From Durusdinium trenchii (lineage: Eukaryota; Sar; Dinophyceae; Suessiales; Symbiodiniaceae), in assembly GCA_963970005.1 (NCBI GenBank), contig CAXAMN010026495.1, positions 197,617 through 261,616 on the forward strand: a stretch of DNA of 64,000 nucleotides, written 5' to 3'. A program made the position numbers and the translations under genes. Shown piece by piece: positions 12,120-24,735 of the stretch (within the stretch, counting starts at the first letter, position 1; every line of letters starts with the position of its first letter). The notes under the pieces were generated by a model. That model was not told the origin of the DNA. It searched no databases and saw only the letters and a list, made by a program, of their open reading frames with translations.

Positions 12120-15100
12120 CAATTCAGCATTTTTGAATATGTCGGGGGGCTTGGACTTGGCTCTCATCCTGCTCAAAGTGTAATCATAATCTCCCTTTTC
12201 CATCCTTTCTTTCCCTCTTTCCTTTGGCAGTGAGAGCGCGCAATCCTGCACCTGCTACCGTTCCAGTCTTGAGCCGCCATTTAATTCACGTCATATATTA
12301 TATATGGACAATTTTGACTCTTACTAACTTTGGGTTTGCGTGGGGTCAGGGGCGAGCTAATTTGTTCTAGAAGATTCAATCGAAGGAAATCGAAAGGATA
12401 ATAATGATAGTTCTGGGCTGGAGGGTATCAATGCTGTATTTTCAGTTGACAGTCTTCTTAAGTCTTTCATTGAACGGCAGATCCATGTGTCCACAGCTCA
12501 ACAATGCCGTCATTTGTGGCCACATCACTAGGCACATTTTGGACGCTCAGAAAACAATGTGAGGCAGTGACTGCTTAGCGTGCTCAAAATTGTGATCAGA
12601 CAGTCCTTCGCGACGGTACATCCAACCATTTGCGCAATCCCCGTGAAGGGTTCAATCAAAGTTCATAGCCTGAGGAGTGGTTTGTTTTTTGCCTACACAC
12701 GGTCGAATGGTAAGGGCAGTAGAAAGGCAAGGGTCAACAAGTCCAGAAGGGATATAGATCCTTTCGTTTCTTCTGAACAGCATTGAACAGCGCGAAGAAA
12801 CAACTTCTTCGAATTTTGTAATGACACATCCATGGAAACAAAGGCAACAATTTTGTTTCGAAAGCTCTGAGCTTAATGAGACTATCATAATGTGGCTTCA
12901 GGAGAGAGATCATCTCAGGAGGGTCATCCACGTACCTCCAGAAACTGCGAACTTTAGCGTTTGGTGGGTTGAACCATCCAAGATTTAGTCAGGAAGACAG
13001 GAGTGTTTGGAAGCATTTGCTTGGCAGCTTTTTGGGCTTTGGAAGAAGACATTCTTACCGGTCTTGCTTTTCTGGGCCAAACAATGGGTGAACATGTTCA
13101 GCCCTGAGTCAGGCTCCTAGAGATAGTTAACCTTAGCTCAAAGGTAGGTGTCATCGATTAAAGCTCGACGATAAACGCTTGGGGTGCACTCTTTGAACGT
13201 GGCAAGACGGCCATGTATGTATTGATAGCCAAAAGCAAAAGGAATATCCCTGTCAGTGCGAAGGATAATTCACGATAATTCATACATCGTAATGAAGATA
13301 GCCAAACGCCTGAATCTGTCCGAAGTGCAAGAAACAGAACGAGTTTGACATGCTGGCGCGATTCCTTCGAAGCGCTTGGAAAGATCAAGCTTGATCCCGA
13401 CAATAGATGACAGTAGTCTCGTGATTGGCAACAGCTAAACTTGCCTCAGTTCTCAAGCCTACAGAGACGCTGCAAAGATGTTATGACAAAACAAACTGCT
13501 GCCATTCTTGCAAACGTTGAAAACAAGTTTGTGTTGGACCCTGCCCCCCCACAATAACGGTAAAGGGTCAGGGCCTTTCAAACCATAACCGCAATAATAT
13601 TTAGCATCATTTAGGAAATTGGATTGCAATTTCTGATCTAGGGAATGCAAAAATGATTGGATCAGTGGGCGGGTTCTGGTCTAGGGAATGCAAAATGATT
13701 GGATCAGTGGGCTAACTCTGAAGTTCAGATTTGCAAACCAAAAACGACCAAAACCATCCCTTCACTATTTGGACAACCTCAAATGGCAATTCAAAGAATG
13801 AGTGATCCTACTTACCACAAGATTAAATATGTTGTTCATGCAGGTTGGTGCACCCATGGGACATTCAATAATTCAATGACTTGACTTAACTTATTGACTT
13901 ATTATTCTAATGGGTTGCCAATTTCATCTGGGCTTCACTGCACCTACATGGGAACAAACAAGTCTTTGGCTGTGTCAATGTAGCAGCCTCTTTCAAATCT
14001 GCTGTAATGTAAATAAATCAAACCAAACCCACTCATGGGCGAAATAACCACTGGGCAATTGGCAATATCCGCGGATTCAATTTCAAGAATTTCAAGAATC
14101 CATCTTGCTGACCGCTGGCACCTATGCAGTACAGCTCTGGACAATGTTTCAATGCGGGGCATGTGTGTTGTGAAAAAATTGAGCTCTTATGACCCTGCGT
14201 TGTTTGCTATTCCCCAGCATTGTCTAAACAGCAACGCTGCATTTTTGTGGACTGTAAACTGTTGTGGACTCATTCAATGACATGGTGATGCACCGACATG
14301 TAATTCGTGAGTCGAGCCTAGTCCGGAAAAGACATGTTCCCTAAAAATCTAGGAACCATAAGAATAGCGCTAACGCTTTTTCCAAGAAACAACCCCTCCG
14401 CCCTCAGGCCGGTATAGCTTCCCTGAAGAAACATGAGCTCTCCTGCATCCAGTACTTAACTAGTAGCAGCCTACTAGCTTAGTAGCTGCCTATACCCCCA
14501 CTTATCGCTACCTATTTGTTCGCTGCCGTAGTATGGCCTAAGAAAAACATTGTGCATTGTGTTGGCACTGCAGTTTTCGTCCTCAACCTTTTTGAGTCTG
14601 TGTGGATAGCTGGTACGCGATGCGGCGTGACATGTTTTACTCACAGATTCTTTTGTCCCAAATGGTGGCAAACATTTCAGCGAGACCATGTCTGTTCTGC
14701 ATCATGAAACTTGCCTCTGCAGCTTGGCTACTGAGAGACCGGCCATTCCAAAGTCACGTCCTTGCGTTGAGATGTTTTCAATGTTTTTGACAGCGTGATG
14801 CGGTGCACCTCTGGGCATGCCTCTCTTCCACTCCACTTTGTCCCTACCTTGCAAAATCAATTTTCTCAATTGAGGCGACTGCACTTGCTGCAGGCTCCAA
14901 GCTTTGGATGCTTGGGACCCTGCGATGCTCATCGTACAATGTTCCAACAGCACCTCATCTTAGTGGCTAGGGATGCTGTTCTTGCCGCCGCCTATAACCC
15001 TTGGAAATTCGGACAGTTGACAGCCACTTGCCTTGGCATGGCCACAAGCGTTCTGGAAGATGGCACCGATTCCTTGCCCACTTTGCAGCATCAAGAACTT

Positions 15101-15270
15101 TAAGACCACACATGGCTGACATAATTTGAAGAACGGCTCAACTGGAACCTTTCTCGCAGGCGTTCATGTCAGCACAGCTCAGCAACCAAAATTACATCGA
15201 AACACAGTATTATACATTATAATGTACATAATTACAAAATATGTACAGAGTGGCCGCAACATGGGCATCG
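12120..15270. other. 3.1-kb stretch with no recognised gene
   Basis: No domain was recognised. A minus-strand open stretch at 12931-12734 has protein-like composition but cannot be assigned. A 43-bp unit beginning TCTAGGGAATGCAAAA is duplicated in tandem at 13637-13715. Confidence 0.45.
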
Positions 15271-15284
15271 ACATTTAGCAATGA

Positions 15285-15745
15285 CGCTGACGACGCATTA
15301 ATCTGACGCTGAGCACACAACAAGCCCTGACGACGCATTCTGACGACACATTCCTTGACGGCACATTCGTGACTGACGACTTATATTCCCCCCTGACGAC
15401 GCATTCTGATGACGCACTCCCTGACGACGCGTTCGTGCCTGACGACGCATTCCCCCCTGACAACGCATTTTGACGACGCATCCAAATCCGTGGCTGACGA
15501 CGCATTCTGACAACACATTCCCTGACGACACATTCGTGACTGACGACGCATTCGCATTCCCCCTGACGACGCATTCTGACGACACATTCCGTGACGTCAC
15601 ATTCGTGACTGACGACGCATTCGCCCCTGACGACGCACTCTTGCGGCGCATTCCGTGACGACACATTCGAGGCTGGCGACGCATACCCCCCTGACGACGC
15701 ATTCTGGCGGACACATGCGGGGCTGACAACGCTGACGACGCATTG
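15285..15745. repeat. GACGACGCATTC minisatellite
   Basis: About 460 bp of TGACGACGCATTC / TGACGACACATTC units separated by CCCCC, CGTGAC or CCTGA linkers. The minus strand reads Arg/Ser/Asn/Ala/Cys/Val-rich repeats in several frames. It is the same satellite as at 1-90. Confidence 0.9.
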
Positions 15746-15764
15746 CGCACACCTTATTGCAGAC

Positions 15765-16250
15765 GGTTCACCGGGAACCGACAGTTCGCACTTCGCTACA
15801 CGTTTGGGCGCTCGACAGGGTACCGTTCATCTGACGACCGTAGAATTTGCATGTCGCTACACGTTTGGGCACTTGACAGGCCGGATCCTGCGGGAAGGTT
15901 CATCTGGCGCCCGTCGCGTTCGCATTTCGCTACACATTTGGGCACTTGACGGGGGGCCGGATCCTGCGCGCGCACTACAAAATCTACCATTAAGTAACCA
16001 CAAAGCTGCTTCCCGTACTACATTTGCGCAGAAAAGCTTGCCAGTTCTGAGGCCACAGCTTCATTTGTATTGCAAATCACGCGTCGAGACTTCCTCCAAA
16101 AGTCGAGCGCTCAGATCCTGCGAAAAGGTTGACCAGGAACCAACAGAATTCGCGTTTCGCTACACGTTTGGGCACTCGACGAGCCAGATCCTGCGAGAGG
16201 GTTCATCTGGGAACCGTCAAATTCGCATTTCGTTACACGTTTGGGCACGC
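15765..16250. repeat. ~70-bp repeat with CGCTACACGTTTGGGC
   Basis: The segment TTCGCTACACGTTTGGGCRC recurs at about 15790, 15857, 15925, 16149 and 16222 with spacings of ~67-73 bp, interrupted by ~150 bp of unrelated sequence. Each unit also carries GGATCCTGCG and GTTCATCTGG segments. Confidence 0.85.
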
Positions 16251-16259
16251 GTGCTCTTG

Positions 16260-18530
16260 CTTGGTCCGCCCCAGCTTTAAAGATAATTGAAAGATTCGAG
16301 ATGTCAAAACTTGAAGTCTCTCGCAAATGCAAAAACTTGGCCAAGTCTCTTGCAAGCGCTAAAACTCAAGTCTGGTTAAGTCTCTTGCAAACGCTGCCAA
16401 GTCTTTCGGGCAAAAAACGAATGTGAAGTTCAAATGAAGATGCCTGACGCGGTGACTCCCAGCACCCTGTTTAAAAAATATACTGTATATACATGCCTGA
16501 CGCCGTACAGGGAAATGTCAATCTCTTGCAGTACTGAGCCAATGGCTGGTCCCAAGTGCCGAAGTTCTTGTGACGCAAAATCCTGGCGCAGTTCTCCCAT
16601 GAATTCTCTGGCCCTGTGGCTGGCAATGACCGTCATCTGGACAACAGCGGCAGGTCTGCGGGACGTTGGTGTCGAACAGGTCTGCGTGCCCTTGATCATG
16701 TAGGGAATTGTTGGGCGCTTGCTCTCGTACTACATGTTGAACAGTGGTCGTGGTCCAAATTCACTGGGCCCCACACTTACGGCCAGCCGGTATCCTCTGG
16801 CCTCCACCAAATGTACGACCCACGATTGAGGAAGACATGCAATTCTCCAGCGCTCCGCAACCCCATCGCAGCCCCAACAGTCTAAACAGCCTGGACACCT
16901 TCAGACTTCAGACATCCTTGGCGCCCAGCTTTCACTCGAAGGTGTCGGCGGTTTTTCATCTCCTATCAACATTGATCGCGCTAGCAAATTTGCTGTCCAA
17001 GGTCTATGAACATGTGCGTGGCCTGCTGAAACCGTTCTTCAGTAGGTTTCTGCCTCAATAGGGTCCGTTGTGAATAGAACAAAGATGCTTTATGTTTCCC
17101 ATAAAGTTCAGGCAATGAAAGGCTTCAACGTTGACCTGGAAGAAAGAGGTCGTCTCATGGGCTCTCGGGAGTTGAGCTTCGACCTAGGCACCCGATTCCG
17201 CCAGCATATTTTGCAATAAGGCCACGTCATTTCACAGCCAATTTATGTTATTTTTCGAATAACCAACGCGGCGCGCGCATTTCTTGCGCAAACAAAACGA
17301 AAAGCAAACCGTCAATTAAGCCAACGTGATTTCTTTGTCTGGATCAAAAAGCTTCTTTCCTCCTGTCCTTTCGTTTTCCCTATAGTTGAATGCCACTCAG
17401 GGAAACGGACACCAGCACACTGAAACACAAATGGTTACTCTCATCACAATTCAAGAGACCAAAGCCAAACGAAACATACAGCCACAGAGTATCTGGAGAC
17501 GAGACCGAAAAACTTCCCGAATTCAAACGCAAAGCCGAAACCAAGGCAGTGGAGCACTCAGTTTTGCGCTCACCTTTCTCAAAAGCACACCTTCTGCTTT
17601 GCAAATTGGCCAGCTTGTGAACCGGTGTGGATTGGACGCGCTGCCTCTTGAAGCAAGTCTCTCACACACCTGGCCTTTGCGCAATTTGATTTGCTGACAC
17701 CCAGCCCTAATCCCAATCCAAAACCATCCTTACGCACTAGGTAGCAGTCTTCACAAAGATCTCATATACTAGAGCTTCCCGCTGATGTCAACATGTCTTT
17801 CGTCGCATAGGCTATGCCAGGTCTTGCAAACCAAACAAGCCAAACGCGTTTCCACCGGAGTCTAGCGCTTTCTTGCGCGCTTCAGTGTCCTTCGTCGCGG
17901 TAACACTTTTCTGGCGCCCTGGTGTGGCAATCTTGCTCTGCCGCCAGCAATGCAACATTCTGATTCTTGAACGAGTTGAGTTGCCCAATGTCCCTTCCTG
18001 CAGGCTCTCTTTTCCGCAGGCACAGGCAGTGAGGGGTCCGCCGTCAATACAGTGGGGCGAGCAAGCAGGCCAGGAACAAAGGCTCCAGGCGGCGCGCGCC
18101 CCAAGTTAACGCAAACGAACACACAAACAAGCAAGGAAGACCGTGCGCAGGCCTTCCTTTGGATTTCATCGCTTGAATTCTGTTTGAACGCCTTTGTTTT
18201 TCCGTTCATGTTGATACATGCATATGATATATATATATATATCACTTCACTCACGCAAGAGCATCTTTTCGGGTTGCGCAAGAACCTGTCAGGGCTGCGT
18301 GAAACACTCTGCCCGTTGCTCTTTCAACGGACTGCTCGAAACGACCACAGCTTTCCAAGTTTGCCCCAAGTCATCTTGCGGAGACTTCTGTACCTTCCCC
18401 CCAGTTCAGCATTACGTGAGGCCCGCGAATTAATATGTGAAGAGAACCCGCGACGCACGACGAACCCACTGCCTTCTTCACCCAGGATCCTGCCACCGAA
18501 GTAGCCGTCCCATCAGCAGAAACTCGTCTA
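16260..18530. other. 2.3-kb stretch with no firmly recognised gene
   Basis: A minus-strand open stretch at 16699-16430 (about 90 codons) has protein-like composition and could be an exon or relic, but I cannot assign it. The rest contains only short frames and an (AT)n tract at 18225-18242. Confidence 0.4.
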
Positions 18531-18539
18531 GTGATTCAA

Positions 18540-19050
18540 ACTGGACGTCTATATTCGGCTTCTCGCCACGTCGAAGTCATCGAATCACTCGATGTTATAA
18601 GAGGTCATCGGTCTCCTGGTTCTGCCAACGTGGCACCCATTGAAGGTCCAGGTCAATGCCTCGCCTGTCCAACTGCGTGGCCAACTCCATGGCTACGATG
18701 CTCACCGGAAATTTGCTGCTCCCAACCTCTTCACGACATGGGTCATCAAAGACTTGTAGACGGACTCAGGAAAGCTCTTTGCGCGCCCCCCTCGACGGCC
18801 TCTATGAACTCTGCGACGCACTCCGAGCTGTTCGGCAACCAAATGTTGCCTCCAACCATCTGGCCGCTTTCATCCAGGTCTTCACATGCTTCCTCAACGT
18901 GTTCAGCCTGCGACCTTTTGCGACCCGGATCATGAGGGCGTCCTGGCTCAATCTTCTTCGTCCCACCGGCAGCGCTGCCTTCTTGACGAGTTCTCGTAGC
19001 GCCAAGTTGCCCGAAGCTATGTGAGGCAGCGGCTGAGCATCGTGGGCCAC
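18540..19050 (-). pseudogene. Retroelement relic: recombinase-like and RNase H-like segments
   Basis: On the minus strand, 19050-18770 reads a Lys/Arg-rich helical segment with RLNTLRKHVKTWMKAARWLE. This resembles the N-terminal SAM-like (core-binding) part of tyrosine recombinases found in dinoflagellate DIRS-type elements; it needs one frame change near 18830. Immediately downstream, 18735-18605 reads a segment with SIVAMELATQLDRRG and LQWVPRWQNQETDDL, the pattern of the RNase H region of dinoflagellate retroelement polyproteins (ME-L ... WVPR-QN--AD). After another shift an FDDFDVAR segment follows, with in-frame stops. Family recognition is from memory. Frameshifts and stops make it a dead copy. 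The recombinase C-terminus with its catalytic Arg/His/Tyr residues is not visible. Confidence 0.5.
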
Positions 19051-19059
19051 CTGGCTCGC

Positions 19060-19790
19060 TTTGCTCTTCCCATCGTTTCTTCGATTTCAGATCATCGTGG
19101 ATCACACCTCCTCGAGAGATTTCCCGCGTACTTCTCGCTGATGGGCAACGTGAGCATCACATCGCGCAATTCTTGCGACCCCTCTTCGGGTCTAGCAGGC
19201 GTCGCGGCGGCGCGTCCGTGCCACCATGTCTGCGCTGAGCGCAAAGCCCTCCTCTTTCGCCTGAATGCGCCATATGCAGGGTCGCACCTCTGTCTCCCAC
19301 GCCGAGAGGCTGCAGGGCAGGGCCATGTCATCCTTGGCCTCCATGGCAGCTGGGCCCCTATCTGTCCAAAAGGGGCGGCTTGGGATCTTACCGGTCGTTC
19401 AGTGACAAGCGGTGTACTGCGTAATCACAACTTAGCCATGTGTGTGTGTGTGCGTTGACAAGCGCAAACTATATACGTCCCATGTCGTCGGCTTAAAGGC
19501 TCTTGTCTTGGAGTTGACGGAGACGCGTTAACAATGGCTACTATCTTCGGATTAAACCACTTTCGCAAGGCGCACGCTTAAGCATCCTACTTGCCTTCTC
19601 TCGCAGAAGAAGGTCTTGCAGAAGTTGGCCGCGTCGACCTGGCTGTGGCACAAATCAACATGTGCGACTGTCTCTCTACAGTGTCGAATGTTGGCGTAAC
19701 TACCTATGATTGACCAAAGGCCTTTCTACTTTGCCTACTCTTTGGGTCTACGGGCGCAAGGGCTTGTGGCAGACACGCAATTAGGCCTGG
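19060..19790. other. Spacer flanking the retroelement relic
   Basis: The minus strand upstream of the recombinase-like segment may be further relic of the same element, with Arg-rich open stretches at 19331-19092. No motif was recognised. The rest is featureless. Confidence 0.35.
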
Positions 19791-19819
19791 CAAGAGACCC
19801 CCCAGTTTGGAGAACACAA

Positions 19820-20100
19820 GCAGCCAAATGCTCGCACATGAACGCGAGCGCGCACATATGAGAGCACACGCCTGAGAGCAAACATATGCGAAAACGCGCG
19901 TGATGGCGCCCGTGACATGAAAGCACGAAGGAACACGTTTTGACAGAACACATATCAGAGCACACATATTAGAGCACGCGTAGGAGAGCGCGCGTCTGAG
20001 AGCGCACGCACACATAAGAGCGCGCTACGAGAGCACAATGAGAGCGCACACGCAAGCACACACATGGGAGCACACATATATGAGAGCACACCTCAGAGAT
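19820..20100. repeat. GAGAGCACACATA minisatellite
   Basis: About 280 bp of degenerate GAGAGCACACATATG and GAGAGCGCACAC units, roughly 11-15 bp long. The minus strand is open in two frames as Cys/Ala/Leu-rich peptides, a by-product of the repeat. Confidence 0.8.
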
Positions 20101-20235
20101 GTTCCTGTTGTTCGGGTGTTTACTTTGGCCTTACTGCCAATTGCAGCAGTGCTTGCTGACCATGTTTGCCATGTTGTCAGCAGCGCTTGCTGACCGTGTT
20201 TGCCATGTTGCCAGCAGTGCTGGCGGAGTGGCTGT
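20099..20235 (+). repeat. Dispersed repeat, copy 1 (inverted relative to 42.5 kb)
   Basis: The block runs from TTCCTGTTGTTCGGG through CTACTGCCAATTG-like sequence to repeated AGCRCTTGCTGACC and TGTTTGCCA segments. The same block occurs at 42500-42645 in reverse complement, including the unique part and the 2-3 internal ~40-bp units. Confidence 0.75.
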
Positions 20236-20239
20236 GGGC

Positions 20240-23210
20240 AAATCATTTTGCCAGGGACTTGAAAAACAACTTAACAGTGGAGCACTGTTAGACTGTTAGG
20301 TTGCGTTATATTATATTCTTTTGATACCTACACCGTACATTACACAAAAGCCGGAGTAATTGACTCGCTATTTTTAAGCAGCCATTCCCAACTCCAGTTT
20401 CAAGGTTGGAAATGCAAGGGGGTCCATGAAATAGCTATGGGAAAATATAAGGATACCAACATATATCAACCATGGTTGTCTATAGGCAGAAACAACTATA
20501 TATTTATTTCTTGCCTGTTTCCGCGCGCAGCGAGCTTTGCGGCGGCGGCGCAAAGAGTGGCCCAACATCGGATTCTCGTGTCACGGGCTGAGGAGAATTT
20601 CAATGATGTTTGTCATAGATATGGTAACCATTTTTGAGCCACCCTGACCCTGCAACGCACCCAGTAGCACCGGCGACAAAAGGCCGGCGCCAAAGATTCA
20701 GTGGACATACCTCAGACCGGAGGCCGGGTGCCGCTGCTGATGTGGGTTGGATTGGGGTGAGTGATTTCGATGACACTTTCAATTTCTGGCTAGGGGATCG
20801 CATCTTCAATCGGTGCGGCCTTCAATTTCGGAACAAACTTTCGGATCCTCAGCGATCAAACTTTCGGAAGACTTGCGCGTTCAAATCAAGTAATGTTTCC
20901 CACACCTCATAGCTTCTTGAAAGGGCAAAGAATGCTGGGATTGAAATGGTTTGAACTAATGCCATGCTCTTGTCTTTTTCGCCCGTTTAAAAAGCTCAAG
21001 CTTTTCACCGCTTGCCCTCTGCTTCATCTCTCAGGGTTTTCAGGCCTGGTTGTGATTTGTTGTGAAACTTGCACTTGTGCCATCCAGGGATCAACAAAGG
21101 TGACGAAACATACCTATCGTGGGTTGATTTGCTTCTTGATCGCCAGGCCACGGTATTTTCGTTGAGCTTGATCAGAAGGCTGCGCGAGGAATCGAATTCC
21201 GCTTGAAGATTTCAAACTGAAGGTAAAGTCATTGCACGGGGATCACTCATGGCAGTGAGGCGTTAGACGTTAGATTTTATATTGGGCGAGGCGCTGTGAC
21301 AACAGCTCACATATAGCGACACGCAAGACCAAACAGAACCCTTCAAGTCAGCCCAATATAGGAGCGCAACCCCCATGCAGGAGCCTCACACCCCGAGATC
21401 CAGAACACCTAGATCTCGAGTAGCAAACTCAGATCAGAAAGGGTCGTCTCTTTCTCGTTCGCCGCTGGAGTTTTTGGAGTTCGACATTGACATGGCTAGT
21501 TCTTTCAAACTGTGGAAATAATACTTCGACCAAACAATCACCTTGGATTGCAGCGATCTCTTTGGATGGCCGGCCGCAGAACGCTATCCTAGACTCCAAG
21601 TGGCATTGCCACACTCTGAGCTTTTGCTTCCAACCCAGGTGTCCATTGAACGTAAAAGGTATCCATTGAATAATCGAAAAAGTGTCCACTAATTCACAGA
21701 AGGGCCCCTTTGTCTCCAACCCAGGCATCGAACGATCAACGGTCTTTCCTTGGGCGGTGGCAACAAGGATATTTCCAGGTCAGAGTCAGTGGTCCGCAAC
21801 CTATCAACAACACTTTGTAGGTTCCCAGGACTTGACACAGGTTGATCTTCATGATGACTTTTCGCTGCAATTAGATGCGAATCAAGAGATCAGTTGCAAC
21901 TTCAAGATGCGATCAGTGCAACTTCAAGATACTTTTGACGCCCATGCAATTTCAAGACCGGTCACCAATCAGGAGTGGAGACCCCGTTGCTCCGAGGAAG
22001 CTTCGCGCAGTGATAGCGAACGTGTTCCACCCGATGAGCTTGCTGCTGGAGCTCAGTTTCGCCAGATTTCTCCTATGAGTCAAATCCACACAACATGGTC
22101 TGAGGATGCCAGCGGGCAAAAGCAATGACCTTGACTTGGTCATGCAGTATTCCTAGCTTCCTGGCTCGGTATGAGCACTGAAAAAACTCCTATAACTCTT
22201 GATTACCTGTCAAGCCTTCAAGCGCCAGCAGCGAGCAGCGGAAGTCTCAGGCTGTCAATCTCCGTTGGATCTCCTGCCAACGGCTTTGCGTTTCAATGAC
22301 AGCATCGTAGATATCAAATCGAATCTTTATACCCGATGAACAATACCTGAATCGTTGGGCGAAGGATTTTGATTCAAAAACTGTATTTAAATCCTTCGGG
22401 GCAGACGTCATTCTATATTTTTTAAATGTGCCAAGGTCGAGGCTCACTTTTTTGATTGAGATTCTGTCGTATTAAAATCTCGGGCCGACGTTTTAATATA
22501 ATCCTGGCCCTACCCTACATGATCACATCTGATACCGAAATCATGGGCTTATTTAAATCCTAGTATGGACTTCAAATCCCCACATGTCCCCCCAAAATGT
22601 GTATTTTTTCTTTCCGGAAAACCTTCCCCTCCACAAATCCACCAACACTCTTTTTCTCCTTTATGATTACTTAAGGGCATGCATGTTCTTAAAAAGCAAC
22701 GGCCATACACCGAGGTCGGACAAACGAAACGGGTCATCGGGCCCTCGGTCATGGCTTCTTGTTCCTAGTACTCTAGTAGTGAGGCCAGGAGCCCCTAGTA
22801 GCGTCCTTGTTTGACCTTCAGATTCAGGTCCATTCCAAACTCCACAGACCGCTCAGTTGAGATCAGCGAAAAATATTTGCCTCCGTGGTTGGCTAAAGAA
22901 TAAACATTACAAGAATGGCAGGCTGGCAATGCACAGACCGGCCCTACTCAAGTATTAAGATCAAACCTTGACCCCGTGCAAGCAATCAAAGACTGGGAAA
23001 ACACGCATTACTAAATTCCCGGCCTGAGATACCATGTGGTCCTCAATTTTGCTGGTATGTTATCCTTGTGCCAAGGGTTAAATTTTTTTGGTAGCAAGTT
23101 TTGGGCGTCGTATTATTTTTCTGGGCGCAGGCGAAAAACAAAAAACATTCTTATTCCCGAGAGCGTCTGCGAACGGTTCTTCGTAAAAAAACATCTGCAG
23201 AACTACACCT
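20240..23210. other. 3-kb stretch with no recognised gene
   Basis: Plus-strand frames such as 21682-22128 (about 148 codons) are open but show no motif, no related neighbours and no splice context. I leave them unannotated as genes. Nothing else was seen. Confidence 0.4.
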
Positions 23211-23445
23211 CCTCTACATCTTCACATCTTCACCTCTGTACAATCACGTTGTCACCTCTATCTCTGCTCATCTTCACATCTGCACATCCTCACATCTACA
23301 TCTCAGCTCATCTTCATCTTCACACATCTACATCTCTGCTCATCTTCACATCCTCACATCTACATCTCACATCCTCACATCTACATCTCACATCTTTACC
23401 TCTCATCTACATCTCACATCTTCACCTCTCGCTCTTCTTAACTTT
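23210..23445. repeat. TCTTCACATC / TCACATCTAC minisatellite
   Basis: Pyrimidine-rich 6-12-bp units (CATCTTCACATCTACATCTC) repeat for ~235 bp immediately outside the left terminus of the large element. All plus frames are open as Ser/His/Leu-rich runs. Confidence 0.85.
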
Positions 23446-23490
23446 CTCTCTTAAGGCCGGGGGCAGTGCCGCCGGACCGCCACAAAACGC

Positions 23491-23975
23491 AACCCTCTGC
23501 GGAGATCGCGCGCGTCGAGTGCGCGAAACGCAGGCGAGAGTGCGATTTGTCTCTGCCGCGGGCAACCCTCTGCGGAGATCGTGCGCGTCGAGTGCGCGAA
23601 ATGCAGGCGAGAGTGCGATTTGGATTTGTCCGGCGCAACCCTCTGCGGAGATCGTGCACGTCGAGTGCGCGAAATGCAGGCGAGAGTGCGATTTGCGCCT
23701 GTCCGACGCAACCCTCTGCGGAGATCGTTCGTGTCGAGTGCGCGAAATGCAGGCGAGAGTGCGATTTGACCCGGTCGCGGGCAACCCTCTGCGGAAATCG
23801 TGCGTGTCGAGTGTGCGAAATGCAGGCGAGAGCGCGATTTGACCCGGTCCGGCGCAACCCTCTGCGGAGATCGTGCGTGTCGAGTGCGCGAAATGCAGGC
23901 GAGAGTGCGATTTGCGTCTCTGTCCGGCGCAACCCTCTCCGCAGATCGTGTGCGCGAAATGCAGGCGAGAGTGCG
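23491..23975 (+). repeat. Array A: seven 73-bp units
   Basis: Units begin AACCCTCTGCGGAGATCG at 23491, 23564, 23637, 23710, 23783, 23856 and 23931. The last is shortened. Each carries GTCGAGTGCGCGAAATGCAG and GCGAGAGTGCGATTTG. Because 73 is not a multiple of three and there are no stops, frames on both strands are open; I treat those as spurious. Confidence 0.95.
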
Positions 23976-23980
23976 ATTGG

Positions 23981-24456
23981 GGAGCTGGAAGATGAGAACT
24001 GGCGACTTTCTAGTACTAATTTAGTACGCGGAGTATCTGGGGAGCTGGAAGATGAGAACTGGCGACTTTGTAGTACAACTGTAGTACGCGGAGCAATCTG
24101 TGGAGCTGGAAGCTGAGAACTGGCGACTTTGTAGTACAACTTGAGTGCGCGGAGTATCTGGCAAGCCGGAAGATGAGAACTAGCGACTTTCTAGTACAAC
24201 TTAAGTGCGCGGATCAATCTGTGGAGCTGGAAGCTGAGAACTGGCGACTTTGTAGTACAACGTTAGTACGCGGAGTATCTGGGGAGCTGGAAGATGAGAA
24301 CTGGTGATTGTCTAGTACAACTTTAGGACGTGGAGTCTCTGGGGAGCTGGAAGATGAGAACTGGCGATTTGTAGTACAACTTTAGTGCGCGGAGCAAGCT
24401 GTGGAGCTGCATGGAAGCTGAGAACTGACGACTTTGTAGTACAACTTGAGTGCGCG
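23981..24456 (+). repeat. Array B: eight ~60-bp units
   Basis: Units begin GGAGCTGGAAG at 23981, 24041, 24102, ~24161, 24223, 24283, 24343 and 24403. Each contains TGAGAACTGGCGACTTTGTA and GTACAACTTTAGTRCGCGGA. Alternate units end in GGAGTATCTGG or GGAGCAATCTG, suggesting a two-unit higher-order period. Confidence 0.95.
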
Positions 24457-24584
24457 GATGAGTCATCTCTCGCACTTCATTTGTGCTTCATTCCTAGAGG
24501 TTCGTCCGACCTAGTTTTCCAAGGACATAGCCGTCCCGACCTAGTTTTCCAAAAAACAAGGACATACCCTGTTTTCATGGCCAT

Positions 24585-24735
24585 ACCCTGTTTTCACGGC
24601 CACAGCCTGGATTTGCACGGTTTGCACGGCCACAGCCTGGATTTGCACGGTTTGCACGGCCACAGCCTGGATTTGCACGGTTTGCACGGCCACAGCCTGG
24701 ATTTGCACGGTTTGCACGGCCACACTGGATTTTCA
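24585..24735 (+). repeat. 30-bp tandem repeat next to the left terminus
   Basis: Four full copies plus partials of a 30-bp unit made of CACGGCCACAGCCTGG and ATTTGCACGGTTTG. The period is a multiple of three, so the minus strand reads a VQIQAVAVQT repeat. Degenerate relatives (TTTTCACGGCC, GGGTTTGCACGG) recur at 30655-30735, also inside the element. Confidence 0.9.

Larger units (their letters stand above)
23451..24473 (+). repeat. Left terminal inverted repeat of the 18-kb element
   Basis: Starts TTAAGGCCGGGGG and ends at the junction GATGAGTCATCTCTCGC. It contains array A (23491-23975) and array B (23981-24456). It is the inverted counterpart of 40900-41573. Confidence 0.75.

Noticed and set aside
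21682..22128. 148-codon plus-strand frame as a gene
   Set aside because: No motif, no splice or neighbour support; its length is within what random 50% GC DNA of this size can produce.
23036..24139. 216-268-codon frames with RRVREMQARVRF-type repeats on both strands
   Set aside because: They are translations of array A (73-bp units, stop-free). The array is better explained as transposon terminus.
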